Below are positions 1 through 7,965 of a DNA stretch of 64,000 nt, in pieces. Below the pieces are notes generated by a model that saw only the letters and a program-made list of their open reading frames with translations, searched no databases and was not told the DNA's origin. Numbering within the stretch: position 1 is the first letter of the stretch; every line of letters begins with the position of its first letter. The stretch is from an uncultured Oscillospiraceae bacterium (GTDB taxonomy: Bacteria > Bacillota > Clostridia > Oscillospirales > Oscillospiraceae): NCBI GenBank assembly GCA_944387035.1, contig CALXDJ010000002.1, forward strand, positions 1-64,000, given 5' to 3'. The position numbers and the translations under genes are program-made.

Positions 1-360
1 GATTTTTTAAATTCTACAAATCCCTTATGAATATTAGATTAGAATGTCAGCGGCATCTATACTGTTTCGATATTCCACGTCGGAGCAAGCAACATGACGC
101 TTGCTCCGATATTTTTTATGCCTGCGCACGAAATACAGCTACCCGCTTTCCTCCCGCGAACCATGCCTGAACGATTCTGCCGCTTCTGATTTCATATATC
201 GGCTCCGCAGGTCCTTCCCCATTTTCTAACGTTCTAACGGGGGTCTTCATGGTTCCGGATCAAATTACCCCTCTTGCGTTTATGGGCTATGCGTGGTATG
301 CTTCTGCCGGGGCCCAGCCAATCCTGCCGTCCCAGCAAATCAGATCGGAGGAACGAGTGC
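1..360. other. Intergenic region before the GreA-like gene
   Basis: No coding sequence could be supported in this AT-rich stretch. It holds one intrinsic terminator (81-117), presumably ending a gene that lies left of the window. The in-frame ATGs at 274 and 289 upstream of the GreA-like gene have no ribosome binding site and are not taken as starts. No convincing promoter was picked out. Confidence 0.6.
81..117 (+). terminator. Rho-independent terminator
   Basis: Stem CGGAGCAAGC (81-90) pairs with GCTTGCTCCG (99-108), an 8-nt loop between them, followed by a T-rich tail. It would end a plus-strand transcript entering from the left of the window. Confidence 0.75.
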
Positions 361-867
361 ATGTATGACGAATTGACAGAAGTGGATATTCAGAAAATGC
401 AGGCCGAAATTGACCACCGGGTACGGGTCCTGCGCCCCCAGCTCATTGAAGAAGTCCAGACCGCCCGGGCCTTCGGTGACCTGAGCGAAAACTTTGAATA
501 TAAGTGCGCCAAGCAGGCGAAAAATCGCAATGAAAGCCGAATCCGCTATTTAGAGCGGATGATCCGCACCGCCAAGGTGATTCAGGTGCCTCAAACTCAG
601 GAGAACACTGTGGGGCTGTTTGACAAGGTCACGGTGTTCAATGAGATGGTAAACAAAGAAATGGTCCTGCGGATCGTCACCACGCTGCGCCAGGATGCCC
701 TCAAGGGCCTTATCAGCAAGGAGTCTCCGGTAGGCAAGGCTTTGATGGGACACCGGGCGGGTGATCGGGTGCGGGTGGATGTCGGCCCCGACACACACTA
801 TTTTATGGAAATCCGATCCATTGAAAAAGGTGAGGATGACGCATCGCTGGACATCAGCGCTTACTGA
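361..867 (+). CDS. GreA/GreB-family transcript cleavage factor
   Basis: 168 residues, close to the roughly 158 usual for GreA. The N-terminal half (about residues 1-75) is the antiparallel coiled coil that enters the RNA polymerase secondary channel; its tip is seen as GDLSENFEY, matching the GreA signature GDLSENAEY. Residues about 85-160 are the FKBP-like C-terminal domain. The family rescues backtracked polymerase by stimulating RNA cleavage. The start at 361 was chosen for the GGAGG seven bases upstream; an in-frame ATG at 274 has none. The rest of the coiled coil (KCAKQAKNRNES) is divergent from housekeeping GreA, so this may be a second, specialised copy. It heads a plus-strand run with the Spx-like and Dus genes. 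Confidence 0.88.
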   Translation: MYDELTEVDIQKMQAEIDHRVRVLRPQLIEEVQTARAFGDLSENFEYKCAKQAKNRNESRIRYLERMIRTAKVIQVPQTQENTVGLFDKVTVFNEMVNKEMVLRIVTTLRQDALKGLISKESPVGKALMGHRAGDRVRVDVGPDTHYFMEIRSIEKGEDDASLDISAY

Positions 868-917
868 TACGCCCACGATACCGCCGGCACACGCGCCGGA
901 CAAGGAGGTTTTTCACC

Positions 918-1268
918 ATGCTGTTTATCTGCTATCCCAAATGCTCCACCTGCCGCAAGGCACAGGACTGGCTGGATGCCCACGGCATCGCCTATACCCT
1001 GCGGGACATCAAGACCGACCGCCCCTCAGCCGAAGAACTGCGAACCTGGCAGACCCGTTCCGGTCTGCCTCTGCGGCGGTTTTTCAACACCAGCGGACTT
1101 CTTTATAAGTCCCTGGGCCTGAAAGACAAGCTCCCGGACATGGATGAGTCCGCCCAGCTGGAACTGCTTGCCAGCGACGGCATGCTGGTCCGCCGCCCCC
1201 TGCTGGTGGGCGAGTCTACTGTCCTGGTGGGATTCCGCCAGGCAGAGTGGGAGCAGGCTCTGTTATGA
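918..1268 (+). CDS. Spx/ArsC-family thioredoxin-fold protein
   Basis: 116 residues, the size of Spx, MgsR and YffB/ArsC-type proteins. Near the N-terminus it carries the CxxC pair in YPKCSTCRKAQ, then the family's NTSG segment (FFNTSGLLYK) and the RRPLLV region near residue 95. Spx-type members bind the RNA polymerase alpha subunit and act as redox-sensing regulators; ArsC-type members use the first cysteine to reduce arsenate. The CxxC favours Spx/MgsR or a generic reductase over true ArsC, but sequence alone does not decide. AAGGAGG at 901-907 supports the start. The stop overlaps the start of the next gene (ATGA), so translation of the two is probably coupled. Confidence 0.85.
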   Translation: MLFICYPKCSTCRKAQDWLDAHGIAYTLRDIKTDRPSAEELRTWQTRSGLPLRRFFNTSGLLYKSLGLKDKLPDMDESAQLELLASDGMLVRRPLLVGESTVLVGFRQAEWEQALL

Positions 1269-2230
1269 TGTCGCGGCTGGATTTTGCCCCCCTGGATGGT
1301 ATCACCAAAGTGGTCTTCCGGCGGGTATGGCACCGGCACTTCGGCGGTGCAGACCGGTATTTTATTCCCTTCTTTTCCCCCACCGACCAGCACATTCTTA
1401 CGCAAAGAGACCGGCGGGAGCTGGATCCGGAAGCCAACGGCGGACTGCCTCTGGTGCCCCAGGTGATGACCCGCCGGGCACCGGATTTTCTCTGGGCAGC
1501 AGAATTAGTGGAACAGATGGGCTATCGAGAGGTCAATCTGAACCTGGGCTGCCCCTCCGGCACCGTCACCGCCAAGGGCAAGGGCTCCGGATTTCTGGCA
1601 GACCCCGACGGGCTGGACCGCTTTTTTGACGAAGTATTCTCCCAGGTTCATCTGCCCGTATCCGTCAAGACCCGGCTGGGAATCCAGGACCCGGCGGAAT
1701 TCTCCCGTCTGATGGAAATCTACAATCGCTATCCCATCGCCTGTCTGACGATTCATCCTCGGGTGCAAAAGGAAAAATACCGGGGCACCGTCCACCGGGA
1801 CGTGTTCCATCAAGCCTTTTGTCAAAGCCGCAACCCCGTCTGTTACAACGGCGACCTGCGAACCGTAGAGGAAGTGGAGTCTCTGCGCCGCGAGATCCCC
1901 GACCTGGAGGCTCTCATGATCGGCCGGGGTGCGGTGGCAGACCCCGCCCTGCTGCGTAAGCTCCGCGGCGGCGCTCCTGCCACCCGGGAGGAACTCATGG
2001 CCTTTACCAAGGACCTCTATCAGGCCTATCAGGAATTCTACGGTCAGGCTGCCACAGCCTCCCAGCGGATGAAGGAAGTCTGGTTCTACCTCATCCACCT
2101 GTTTGAAGGCGGCGAAAAACTGGATAAACAGCTGCGCCGGTCCCGCGGCCCAGCAGCCTACGAGGCTCTGGAAGCCGCTATCTTCGCTCAGCTTCCCCTG
2201 CGGGATCACAGCGAAGGCGCACTCATCTGA
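1265..2230 (+). CDS. tRNA-dihydrouridine synthase
   Basis: 321 residues. A TIM-barrel flavoenzyme that reduces uridines in tRNA to dihydrouridine using FMN and NADPH. Visible hallmarks are the N-terminal FAPLDGITK (family: APMxGxTD), the catalytic-cysteine motif NLNLGCPSGTV, the phosphate/FMN-binding SVKTRLG and TIHPR segments, and MIGRGA near residue 225. The start at 1265 overlaps the stop of the Spx-like gene; the next ATG at 1268 is an equally possible start. The DusC-like GCPS motif is intact, so the enzyme should be active. A strong terminator follows at 2240. Confidence 0.93.
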   Translation: MMSRLDFAPLDGITKVVFRRVWHRHFGGADRYFIPFFSPTDQHILTQRDRRELDPEANGGLPLVPQVMTRRAPDFLWAAELVEQMGYREVNLNLGCPSGTVTAKGKGSGFLADPDGLDRFFDEVFSQVHLPVSVKTRLGIQDPAEFSRLMEIYNRYPIACLTIHPRVQKEKYRGTVHRDVFHQAFCQSRNPVCYNGDLRTVEEVESLRREIPDLEALMIGRGAVADPALLRKLRGGAPATREELMAFTKDLYQAYQEFYGQAATASQRMKEVWFYLIHLFEGGEKLDKQLRRSRGPAAYEALEAAIFAQLPLRDHSEGALI

Positions 2231-2239
2231 AACATCATG

Positions 2240-2288
2240 CACCGCGCCGCGGATGCCGGACCATCCGGTATCCGCGGCGCGGTGTTTT
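2240..2288. terminator. Bidirectional intrinsic terminator between converging genes
   Basis: CACCGCGCCGCGGAT (2240-2254) pairs exactly with ATCCGCGGCGCGGTG (2270-2284), extended by an inner GCCGGA/TCCGG stem, and a short T run follows on the plus strand. It separates the plus-strand Dus operon from the minus-strand lipoprotein. Confidence 0.85.
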
Positions 2289-2299
2289 CCAGTTTCCTC

Positions 2300-3253
2300 T
2301 CAGCTGCAATACTCATTAAAAGCATCGACGATGTCGTCGCAGCTCTCATGCACCACCATCATCACATAGTTTCCGTTGGAAACCACGCGGCTGCTGTTGG
2401 TCCACAGCTCCGTGGGACCGGGATACCAGGCACCACTCTCGGCCATATAGTCCACCCGGCTCTGGAGAATCGCCTTGACCGTCTCCACGTCGCTGCTGTT
2501 GGACACCTCCACCAGGCAGAACTCACCATTGTTCATACTCATCATGGTGCCCATGATCAGACACTGCTTGGTATCCACTTCGCTCATCCCGGGGTAGTAG
2601 CTGTCCAGGATCTCCCCGCTGAAGGCCTGAAGCGTCTGGAATTCATAGGTGCTGGTCATATCGTCATAAAAGGCCTGCAGATCCACAGAATCACTGGAGG
2701 CATTATCGGCGGGCTCTTCCGGCTTTTGCTCCGGCTTCTCGGCAGCGGGTTTCTCCCAGCGGCACCGCACGACGCAAGTGGCAGTATGATCTCCGGCGGT
2801 AACAGTGATCTGGGCAGCGCCGGGCGCCACAGCCGTCACTGTGCCGTCCTTCGCTACGGTAGCGACGGCAGGATTGCTGCTAACAAACACGGGCGAGTCC
2901 TTCGCGCCGGTGACCTCAAGACGGTAGGTACTGCCCTGTGAAAACAGGGTGAAATCCGTCCGGCTGAGCGTGATTCCCTCCTGCGCCTGGGGCGTCTCCT
3001 CTTCCGGAGCGGGCTGCTCGTCGGGCTGTTCCTCCGGCATCTGTTCCTCTCCGTCCGTCCCCGGTTCCGTCTCCTCCGGAGCAGTCTCCTCCGGGGTTGT
3101 CTCCTCGGGCGCGGTCTCTTCCTGTTCGCTGGAATCCGTCTGTTCGTTTTGAATGTTCTCCGCATCATTCTTCGAATCAGACTTCTGACCGCCGCAGGAC
3201 GCCAAGCTCAGCATCAGGGCCAACGCCGTCAGCAGGGCAAATAACTTTTTCAT
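2300..3253 (-). CDS. Secreted lipoprotein with BIG2-like and DUF4358-like domains
   Basis: 317 residues. The N-terminus is a lipoprotein signal (MKKLFALLTALAL, lipobox LASC at about residue 20). An acidic Glu/Pro/Thr linker (about 30-90) follows, then a bacterial Ig-like BIG2 domain (about 92-165: FVSSNPAVATV, VAPGAAQITV), a second charged linker, and a C-terminal domain (about 190-317) resembling DUF4358 (VETVKAILQSRVDY, YVMMVVHES). The layout fits a surface-tethered protein of unknown function. The start at 3253 is set by GGAGGAGG just upstream; an in-frame upstream extension to 3394 lacks a signal peptide. An ECF-type promoter at 3299-3324 suggests control by the sigma factor at 4319. Confidence 0.8.
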   Translation of the reverse strand: MKKLFALLTALALMLSLASCGGQKSDSKNDAENIQNEQTDSSEQEETAPEETTPEETAPEETEPGTDGEEQMPEEQPDEQPAPEEETPQAQEGITLSRTDFTLFSQGSTYRLEVTGAKDSPVFVSSNPAVATVAKDGTVTAVAPGAAQITVTAGDHTATCVVRCRWEKPAAEKPEQKPEEPADNASSDSVDLQAFYDDMTSTYEFQTLQAFSGEILDSYYPGMSEVDTKQCLIMGTMMSMNNGEFCLVEVSNSSDVETVKAILQSRVDYMAESGAWYPGPTELWTNSSRVVSNGNYVMMVVHESCDDIVDAFNEYCS

Positions 3254-3298
3254 GGTGTTCCTCCTCCTGGCCGGATCAACCCGGCTGTTTGAGGAATT

Positions 3299-3324
3299 AG
3301 ACGGGGGAGGCTGGAAAAAGTTCC
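3299..3324 (-). promoter_or_regulatory. ECF-type promoter for the lipoprotein gene
   Basis: On the minus strand GGAAC (3320-3324), followed by TTTTT, lies 16 bases from CGTCT (3299-3303). This is the GGAAC-N16-CGTC layout of many ECF sigma promoters. The expected transcription start is about 40 bases before the ATG at 3253. An ECF sigma gene lies 1 kb away. Confidence 0.6.
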
Positions 3325-3349
3325 GCCTGAAAAAAAGTTTTTTCGCCTG
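3314..3349. repeat. Short imperfect direct repeat in the divergent intergenic region
   Basis: Two near-copies: GAAAAAGTTCCGCCTG (3314-3329) and AAAAAAGTTTTTTCGCCTG (3331-3349). The first overlaps the -35 element of the ECF-type promoter. It could be an operator or a decayed second promoter; function unknown. Confidence 0.4.
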
Positions 3350-3436
3350 CAACAAATCCTCTTCGCCAAGTGTATGGAAGGTGAAGCGGTCCACCGCCGC
3401 TTTCCCTCAGGTTTTCAAACAGAAAGGATGGTTTTT

Positions 3437-4267
3437 ATGAAATGCTTTCGTTCCCTGCTGATGGCTCTGGCCCTGACTGGAATCCTCTGCGCGTCTGCCG
3501 GTGCCTACACCGGTACCTTCCCCGTGGAGGCAGACGGACAGTCTACCGGCGTCCAAGCCTGTCTTATGGTTCCCCTGCGGGCTGTGGCGGAGCCTCTGGG
3601 CTTTACCGTCACCTGGGATGACGGCGGCGTTCTGGTGGATAACGGCACCCTGCATACCCGGGTGGTAATCGGGCAGGACCGCTATACCCTTACCACCAGC
3701 ATCGACGGTCTGGTCGGTATGAGCGCTCCCTTCTCCCTGGGTGCCCCGCCGTACGTGGCAAACGGCGTCACATACGTCCCCGTGGCGCTCTTTGACGCTC
3801 TGCTGGGAGACGGGGCTGTCACCGTAACGGATTCGGGCACCGTCTCCATTCAGGCCCCCTCCTCCAGCAGCACTTCCCTGGCCAACCCCTTCACGGAATA
3901 CGACACACTGGCACAGGCGGAAGAGGCCGCCGGTTTTTCCCTGCAGATGCCGGACCGGGTTCCCAACTGGATGGATTCCATGCGCTTCCGCGTGGCAGAC
4001 GATACCATGATTGAGGTCCTGATTCAGGGCGGAGATCAGGAGCTGTGCATCCGCAAAGCACCCGGCGACAGCGACATCAGCGGAGACTTCACCGTTTATG
4101 AATGGACGCAAACCGTGGATGCCGACGGCATCACTCTGGAGCTGCGCGGTAACGGCGACTATGCCCGGGTTGCCATTTGGACCCGGGACGGGTATACTTT
4201 TTCCATCACCACCAACGCGGATCTCACCCCTGAAGCAATGACCGCGATGGCGGAATCCGTGGCGTAA
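3437..4267 (+). CDS. Secreted protein with copper-amine-oxidase-N-like stalk and DUF4367-like domains
   Basis: 276 residues. A Sec signal peptide (about 1-24, ending ASAGA) is followed by a stalk domain of the copper amine oxidase N-terminal type (about 28-140: MVPLRAVAEPLGFTVTW, YVPVALFDALLG). A short Ser linker leads to a C-terminal domain (about 155-276) like DUF4367, which is found in proteins linked to anti-sigma factors. That C-terminal domain is clearly paralogous to the one in the broken gene at 4893: both read ANP, AGF or VGF, then a late RDGY or HDGY segment. The start at 3437 has AGAAAGG eight bases upstream; ATG 3428 would overlap the SD. It lies 51 bases before the ECF sigma gene, so it probably belongs to the same signalling operon. 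Ligand unknown. Confidence 0.75.
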   Translation: MKCFRSLLMALALTGILCASAGAYTGTFPVEADGQSTGVQACLMVPLRAVAEPLGFTVTWDDGGVLVDNGTLHTRVVIGQDRYTLTTSIDGLVGMSAPFSLGAPPYVANGVTYVPVALFDALLGDGAVTVTDSGTVSIQAPSSSSTSLANPFTEYDTLAQAEEAAGFSLQMPDRVPNWMDSMRFRVADDTMIEVLIQGGDQELCIRKAPGDSDISGDFTVYEWTQTVDADGITLELRGNGDYARVAIWTRDGYTFSITTNADLTPEAMTAMAESVA

Positions 4268-4318
4268 TACCCCGCCGGAGATCCCTCCCGCTCTCCGGCG
4301 CAGCAAGGAGGCCTGTGC

Positions 4319-4915
4319 GTGTTGATCCAATTTCTCCCCGGAGTGCGGCCGCTGCCGCAAAGTCTGGCAGCACATCTGTACACCCGGATTTTGATGCTCT
4401 TCCCCGCCAAGGAAACGCCTGCCTCCGCGCAATCCGCAGCTCTGGCAGAACATGCACTGTGTACCTACGGGCAATCCATTCTCCGTTTGGCATACTCCTA
4501 TCTGCGCAACCAGTCCGACGCGGAAGACATTCTGCAGGAAACCCTGGTGCGTCTGCTGCGCAGCGCGCCGGAGTTTGAGACGCAGGAACATGAGAAAGCC
4601 TGGCTGCTGCATGTGGCAGCCAACCTGAGCAAAAACCGCCTGCGCTACAACCGCCTGCGCCGCGCAGACCCCCTGGAGGAAACACTCATCGCACAGGAGC
4701 GGCCAGACCTGGCCTTCGTCTGGGAGGCGGTATCGGCTCTGCCGGTGCGCTGGCGGGAGGTCCTGCACCTATACTACCAGGAGGAGTACTCCACGGCGGA
4801 GATTGCCCAGATTCTCTCCCGGAAGGAATCCCCCGTCCGTTCGGATCTCCGGCGGGCACGCATTCGGCTCAAGGAGGTGCTTCAAGACGATTATGACCTA
4901 TCAGAAGGCCTATAA
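4319..4915 (+). CDS. ECF-type RNA polymerase sigma factor
   Basis: 198 residues, the size of group 4 sigma factors. Region 2 is seen at about residues 45-110 (SYLRNQSDAEDILQETLVRL) and region 4 at about 140-190 with the helix-turn-helix EEYSTAEIAQILSRKE. The first 35 or so residues precede the sigma domains and are unusual. The start is GTG at 4319, supported by AAGGAGG at 4305-4311. The 3' end overlaps the start of the next gene (ATG 4893) by 23 bases, the usual coupling of an ECF sigma with its anti-sigma. A matching ECF promoter lies before the divergent lipoprotein gene at 3299-3324. No copy was found in front of this gene, so autoregulation is not shown. Confidence 0.9.
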   Translation: MLIQFLPGVRPLPQSLAAHLYTRILMLFPAKETPASAQSAALAEHALCTYGQSILRLAYSYLRNQSDAEDILQETLVRLLRSAPEFETQEHEKAWLLHVAANLSKNRLRYNRLRRADPLEETLIAQERPDLAFVWEAVSALPVRWREVLHLYYQEEYSTAEIAQILSRKESPVRSDLRRARIRLKEVLQDDYDLSEGL

Positions 4916-5511
4916 AGAAATCATGTCTCACATCACGCTGCGTGATTCTGCCCAGGCACGCATCCGGCAGCGGCTGCGGACGGAGGCCTCCCGGTCACCC
5001 CGCCGCTCGGTCTGGCGGACAGTGCTGCCTGCCGCGTGTCTGGCCCTCATGCTCACCGCCGGTGTTTTCTTGGCACTTCCCCGCCAGACACCCGCACCGC
5101 CGACCGGATCGGTCTCCAGCGGGGGGATTGCAAATCCAATCCGCTTCCTCCATAGATGCGCTTTGTGAACTGGTGGGCTTTTCCGTGCCGGAACCGGACT
5201 ATCTCCCCTTCCCCGTCACCCAGACCGAATATACCGCCCTGGCCGGAAACACCGCGCAGATCCGCTATTCCAACGATACCCAGGACATGACCTTCCGTAT
5301 GACCCCGGGTGATGAAGATCCCTCAGGAGATTATACCGACTATCCCGCATGTCAGGAGATCAGCGTCAACGGGGTCACCGTCACCCTCCGAGGCAGCGGA
5401 ACCGATTGGTCTCTGGCAGTCTGGTCCCATGACGGATACACCTGCTCCCTGCGGGTTTCCTCCCCCATGGATTTGGACTCCTTCACACAAACGCTGGAGG
5501 GTCTGCTCTAA
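4893..5511 (+). pseudogene. Frameshifted putative anti-sigma factor (DUF4367-like)
   Basis: Reading starts at ATG 4893, inside the sigma gene. The first frame gives a cytoplasmic N-terminus (MTYQKAYKEIMSHITL), one membrane helix (about residues 45-65), a Pro/Ser linker, then ANPI, and stops at 5168. From about 5145 the +1 frame continues with LCELVGFSVPEPD to 5511, which aligns with the C-terminal domain of the protein at 3437. The break lies at one CCAAT unit, next to AAT repeats. Restoring a second tandem CCAAT would rejoin ANPI to QSASSIDALC, giving exactly the spacing of the paralogue (ANPF plus 15 residues to GF). So loss of one 5-bp repeat, a sequencing error, or slippage is likely. Without the second half the protein lacks its extracellular domain but keeps the sigma-binding part. 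Confidence 0.7.
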
Positions 5512-5514
5512 TGA

Positions 5515-5550
5515 AACCGGCCGGTGACAGTTTTGTCACCGGCCGGTTCT
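5515..5550. terminator. Intrinsic terminator
   Basis: AACCGGCCGGTGACA (5515-5529) pairs perfectly with TGTCACCGGCCGGTT (5534-5548) around a GTTT loop. It lies between the converging sigma operon and the carbohydrate operon and may serve both, although T runs are short. Confidence 0.75.
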
Positions 5551-5571
5551 CTGTTTGGTTCACCGATTCTC

Positions 5572-6351
5572 TCACCGGGTCATCCGGTATGCCTCACCCT
5601 GGCACAACAGCACCAGCCGGCATTCCGGCGCCGCAGCTGGGATATGGTCCAGAATCTGCTGCGGGTCTCCGTGATGGAGCGGGAATGTCCAGAAATGGCA
5701 GGGAATGCAGACCCGGCAGCCCAGCATGCCGGCATATTCTGCCGCTTCTGCGCCGTCCATATTGCCAAATGCCCCGTTGATGGGCAAAATCGCCACCTCC
5801 GGATGCACGGACAGAGGCACCTGCAGTCTTTGCGGCGTCAGGGCGGTATCTCCGGCATAATACAAATGGGAAAATCCAAAGTCCAGAAGAAATCCCAGGG
5901 CCTCTGGGGCCAGTTCCCCATGGTCGCAGTCCACGGTCAGCAGCCCACACTCTTCCAACTCTACCCGGTCCCCTTTGCGCAGAACATGTACTTGCCCCAT
6001 ATCAAACCCCATCCGGGCCATCTGCTCCGCCACCGGGGCATTGGTATACACCTGCGTATGCGATCCTACCAGATCTCCCACCGCATCAACGTCAAAGTGG
6101 TCATTGTGCTCATGGGAGATCAGCAGCACATCCGGCTTGAGATCCTGCGCCCGGCACACCGGCGGCATCAGCCGCTTGAAGCCGTCTCCCTCTTCCGGGA
6201 TCAGCCGCCGCACGCAGTCTGAAAAATAGGGATCTATGACTATCCGGCGGCCGCCGGCGGTTTTAATGAGAAAGCCTGCCTGACCCAGCCAGAAAATCCC
6301 GGCCTCTCCATCTGCCACCGGATACTGTGCCACCCGTTCCAGAAAGTCCAT
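5572..6351 (-). CDS. UlaG-like metallo-beta-lactamase-fold hydrolase
   Basis: 259 residues. The metal site HxHxDH is seen as SHEHNDHFD (about residues 79-87), with further ligands in DCDHG (about 140), YAGDTAL (about 166) and PCHFW (about 217). WLGQAGFLIKTAGG at the N-terminus matches the L-ascorbate-6-phosphate lactonase (UlaG)/UPF0173 group. The likely reaction is hydrolysis of a sugar lactone or phosphoester; the true substrate is unknown. It begins 21 bases after deoC ends, with AAGGAGCG upstream, so it is probably the last gene of the carbohydrate operon. There it could open a lactone produced by the dehydrogenases encoded upstream (inference). Confidence 0.8.
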   Translation of the reverse strand: MDFLERVAQYPVADGEAGIFWLGQAGFLIKTAGGRRIVIDPYFSDCVRRLIPEEGDGFKRLMPPVCRAQDLKPDVLLISHEHNDHFDVDAVGDLVGSHTQVYTNAPVAEQMARMGFDMGQVHVLRKGDRVELEECGLLTVDCDHGELAPEALGFLLDFGFSHLYYAGDTALTPQRLQVPLSVHPEVAILPINGAFGNMDGAEAAEYAGMLGCRVCIPCHFWTFPLHHGDPQQILDHIPAAAPECRLVLLCQGEAYRMTR

Positions 6352-6372
6352 ACTGCCTCGCTCCTTTTGGAT

Positions 6373-7044
6373 TTACTGGCAGGCATCCGCCTCGCCCTGG
6401 CAGATCACCGCTGTGGAGCCAAACCCCACGCCCAGGCGATCCACGCCCAGATCCACATACCGCTTGGCCGCGGCATAGTCCCGGATTCCGCCGGAAGCCT
6501 TGACCTTGATCCGGCCGTCGGCGGCTTCCAGCATGGCCCGCACCGCCTCCTCGCTGGCTCCCGCAGCGGCAAAGCCTGTGGAGGTTTTGGCAAAAGCCGC
6601 CCCCGCAGCGGCGCAAACCTGGGTGCTCTTGCGAATCTGCTCCAGCGTCAGGCAGCAGGTCTCCAAAATGACCTTCACCGCCACGCCGCGGCGGGATCCC
6701 GCTTCCACCACTCCAGCCACATCAGCAGCCACTGCATCCCATTTTCCGGAACGGGCATAGCCATAGTTCATCACCATGTCGATTTCCGCCACGCCCTTTG
6801 CTGCGTACAGCTCCGCCAGAGCGGCCTTGCCCTCCGCCGTACTGTCTCCATGGGGGAAATCCAGCACGCAGGTAACCAATGTGTCGGTTCCCTCGCACAT
6901 TTCCCGGGCCAAGTCAATGTCGCAGGGGCGCACACATACGGAATATACCCGATGATCGATGCCCGCCTGAATGGCATCCCGCACTTCCTGCTCGGTGAGA
7001 TTGGGCTTGAGTACCGCGTGATCGAGATAGCGGCTGATATTCAT
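6373..7044 (-). CDS. deoC: Deoxyribose-phosphate aldolase
   Basis: 223 residues, the normal size of short class I DERA. It cleaves 2-deoxyribose 5-phosphate to glyceraldehyde 3-phosphate and acetaldehyde through a Schiff-base lysine. Visible motifs: LDHAVLKPNLTEQEV at the N-terminus, EIDMVMNYG, the Schiff-base lysine in FAKTSTGF, and VKASGGIRDY with the second active-site lysine. Its start overlaps the stop of the kinase gene upstream by four bases (ATGA), so the two are translationally coupled. A sugar kinase followed by DeoC is the standard deoxyribose route; here it sits in a larger operon whose full substrate range is not obvious. Confidence 0.95.
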   Translation of the reverse strand: MNISRYLDHAVLKPNLTEQEVRDAIQAGIDHRVYSVCVRPCDIDLAREMCEGTDTLVTCVLDFPHGDSTAEGKAALAELYAAKGVAEIDMVMNYGYARSGKWDAVAADVAGVVEAGSRRGVAVKVILETCCLTLEQIRKSTQVCAAAGAAFAKTSTGFAAAGASEEAVRAMLEAADGRIKVKASGGIRDYAAAKRYVDLGVDRLGVGFGSTAVICQGEADACQ

Positions 7045-7964
7045 GGTTCCTTCCTCCTCATCATGGTTTCCAGCGCCTGCCGGTCCGGCATCGATGGCTG
7101 CGAGCCGTGGCGGGACGCGGTCAGGGCTCCGGCAGCATTGCCCCGGAGCAGGGCTTCCGGCAGCGGCCGCCCCTCCGCCAGGGCCACGCAAAACGCCGCA
7201 TTGAACGAGTCGCCCGCAGCGGTGGAATCCACCGCGTTGACCGGATAGGGCGGCACCAGAGCCTCCCCCTCCGCTCCGGAATAAAAGCACCCATGCTCTC
7301 CCAGGGTGATAATCACGTTCCGGGCTCCCTTGCTTCTCAGGCACTCCGCCGCAGTGCGGCACCACACCTCCGGCGCCTGACCATTTTGTGCGCAGCCAGT
7401 GAAGAATTCCGCCTCCGTCTCGTTGGGGGTCCAAAATTCCACCAGATCAAAATACGACTCCGGCACAGCCCGGGCGGGCGCGGGATTGAGCACAGTCCGT
7501 ACCCCTGCCCGCGCAGCAATCTTCAGGGCTTCCGTCACGGCCTCCTCATTGACCTGCAGCTGAACGAGCAAAATATCAGATGCAGTGATCTGCGCTTCCG
7601 CCCGGCGGACCTCTTCCACGCGCATGGTCTCATTGGCCAGCGGCGCCACAATGATGGCATTGTGCCCCGCGTGGTCCACATGGACACAACAAGTACCCGT
7701 CTCCCCTTCCCGGAAGACGTACTCCGTACGAATGCCCTCCCGGCGCAGATTTTCCAGCAGGAAATCCCCCCGGGGATCCACGCCCACCTTGCCGATCATG
7801 GATACCTCTGCTCCCAGGCGGGCACACTGCACCGCCTGATTGCCGCCTTTTCCTCCGGCATAAAAGCCATTTCGGTCTCCGGTGACTGTCTCCCCCATGC
7901 GGGGCAGACGAGGTGCCCAGATAAAACAGTCGTAGAGCAAATCGCCCAAAACCGTAATCTTCAC
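7041..7964 (-). CDS. PfkB-family sugar kinase (ribokinase or deoxyribokinase type)
   Basis: 307 residues. It has the N-terminal glycine-rich PfkB signature AGGKGGNQAVQ and the C-terminal ATP/anion-hole signature DSTAAGDSFNAAF with catalytic Asp. This variant (AAGD) is common in ribokinases. It is one of two PfkB kinases in this operon (the other at 8955). Direct overlap with deoC suggests that this one makes 2-deoxyribose 5-phosphate or a similar phosphorylated pentose for the aldolase (inference). The start at 7964 lies one base from the stop of the cupin gene. Confidence 0.9.
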   Translation of the reverse strand: MKITVLGDLLYDCFIWAPRLPRMGETVTGDRNGFYAGGKGGNQAVQCARLGAEVSMIGKVGVDPRGDFLLENLRREGIRTEYVFREGETGTCCVHVDHAGHNAIIVAPLANETMRVEEVRRAEAQITASDILLVQLQVNEEAVTEALKIAARAGVRTVLNPAPARAVPESYFDLVEFWTPNETEAEFFTGCAQNGQAPEVWCRTAAECLRSKGARNVIITLGEHGCFYSGAEGEALVPPYPVNAVDSTAAGDSFNAAFCVALAEGRPLPEALLRGNAAGALTASRHGSQPSMPDRQALETMMRRKEP

Positions 7965-7965
7965 A

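Noticed and set aside
274-360. Upstream extension of the GreA-like protein
   Set aside because: No ribosome site, and the extension does not match the family; ATG 361 has GGAGG.
3407-4768. Minus-strand frame of 453 codons across the stalk-domain and sigma genes
   Set aside because: Sense-strand genes have signal peptide, sigma regions and ribosome sites; this frame has none.
7041-7044. Fusion of the sugar kinase with DeoC
   Set aside because: The frames differ and an ATGA overlap with a ribosome site shows two coupled genes.
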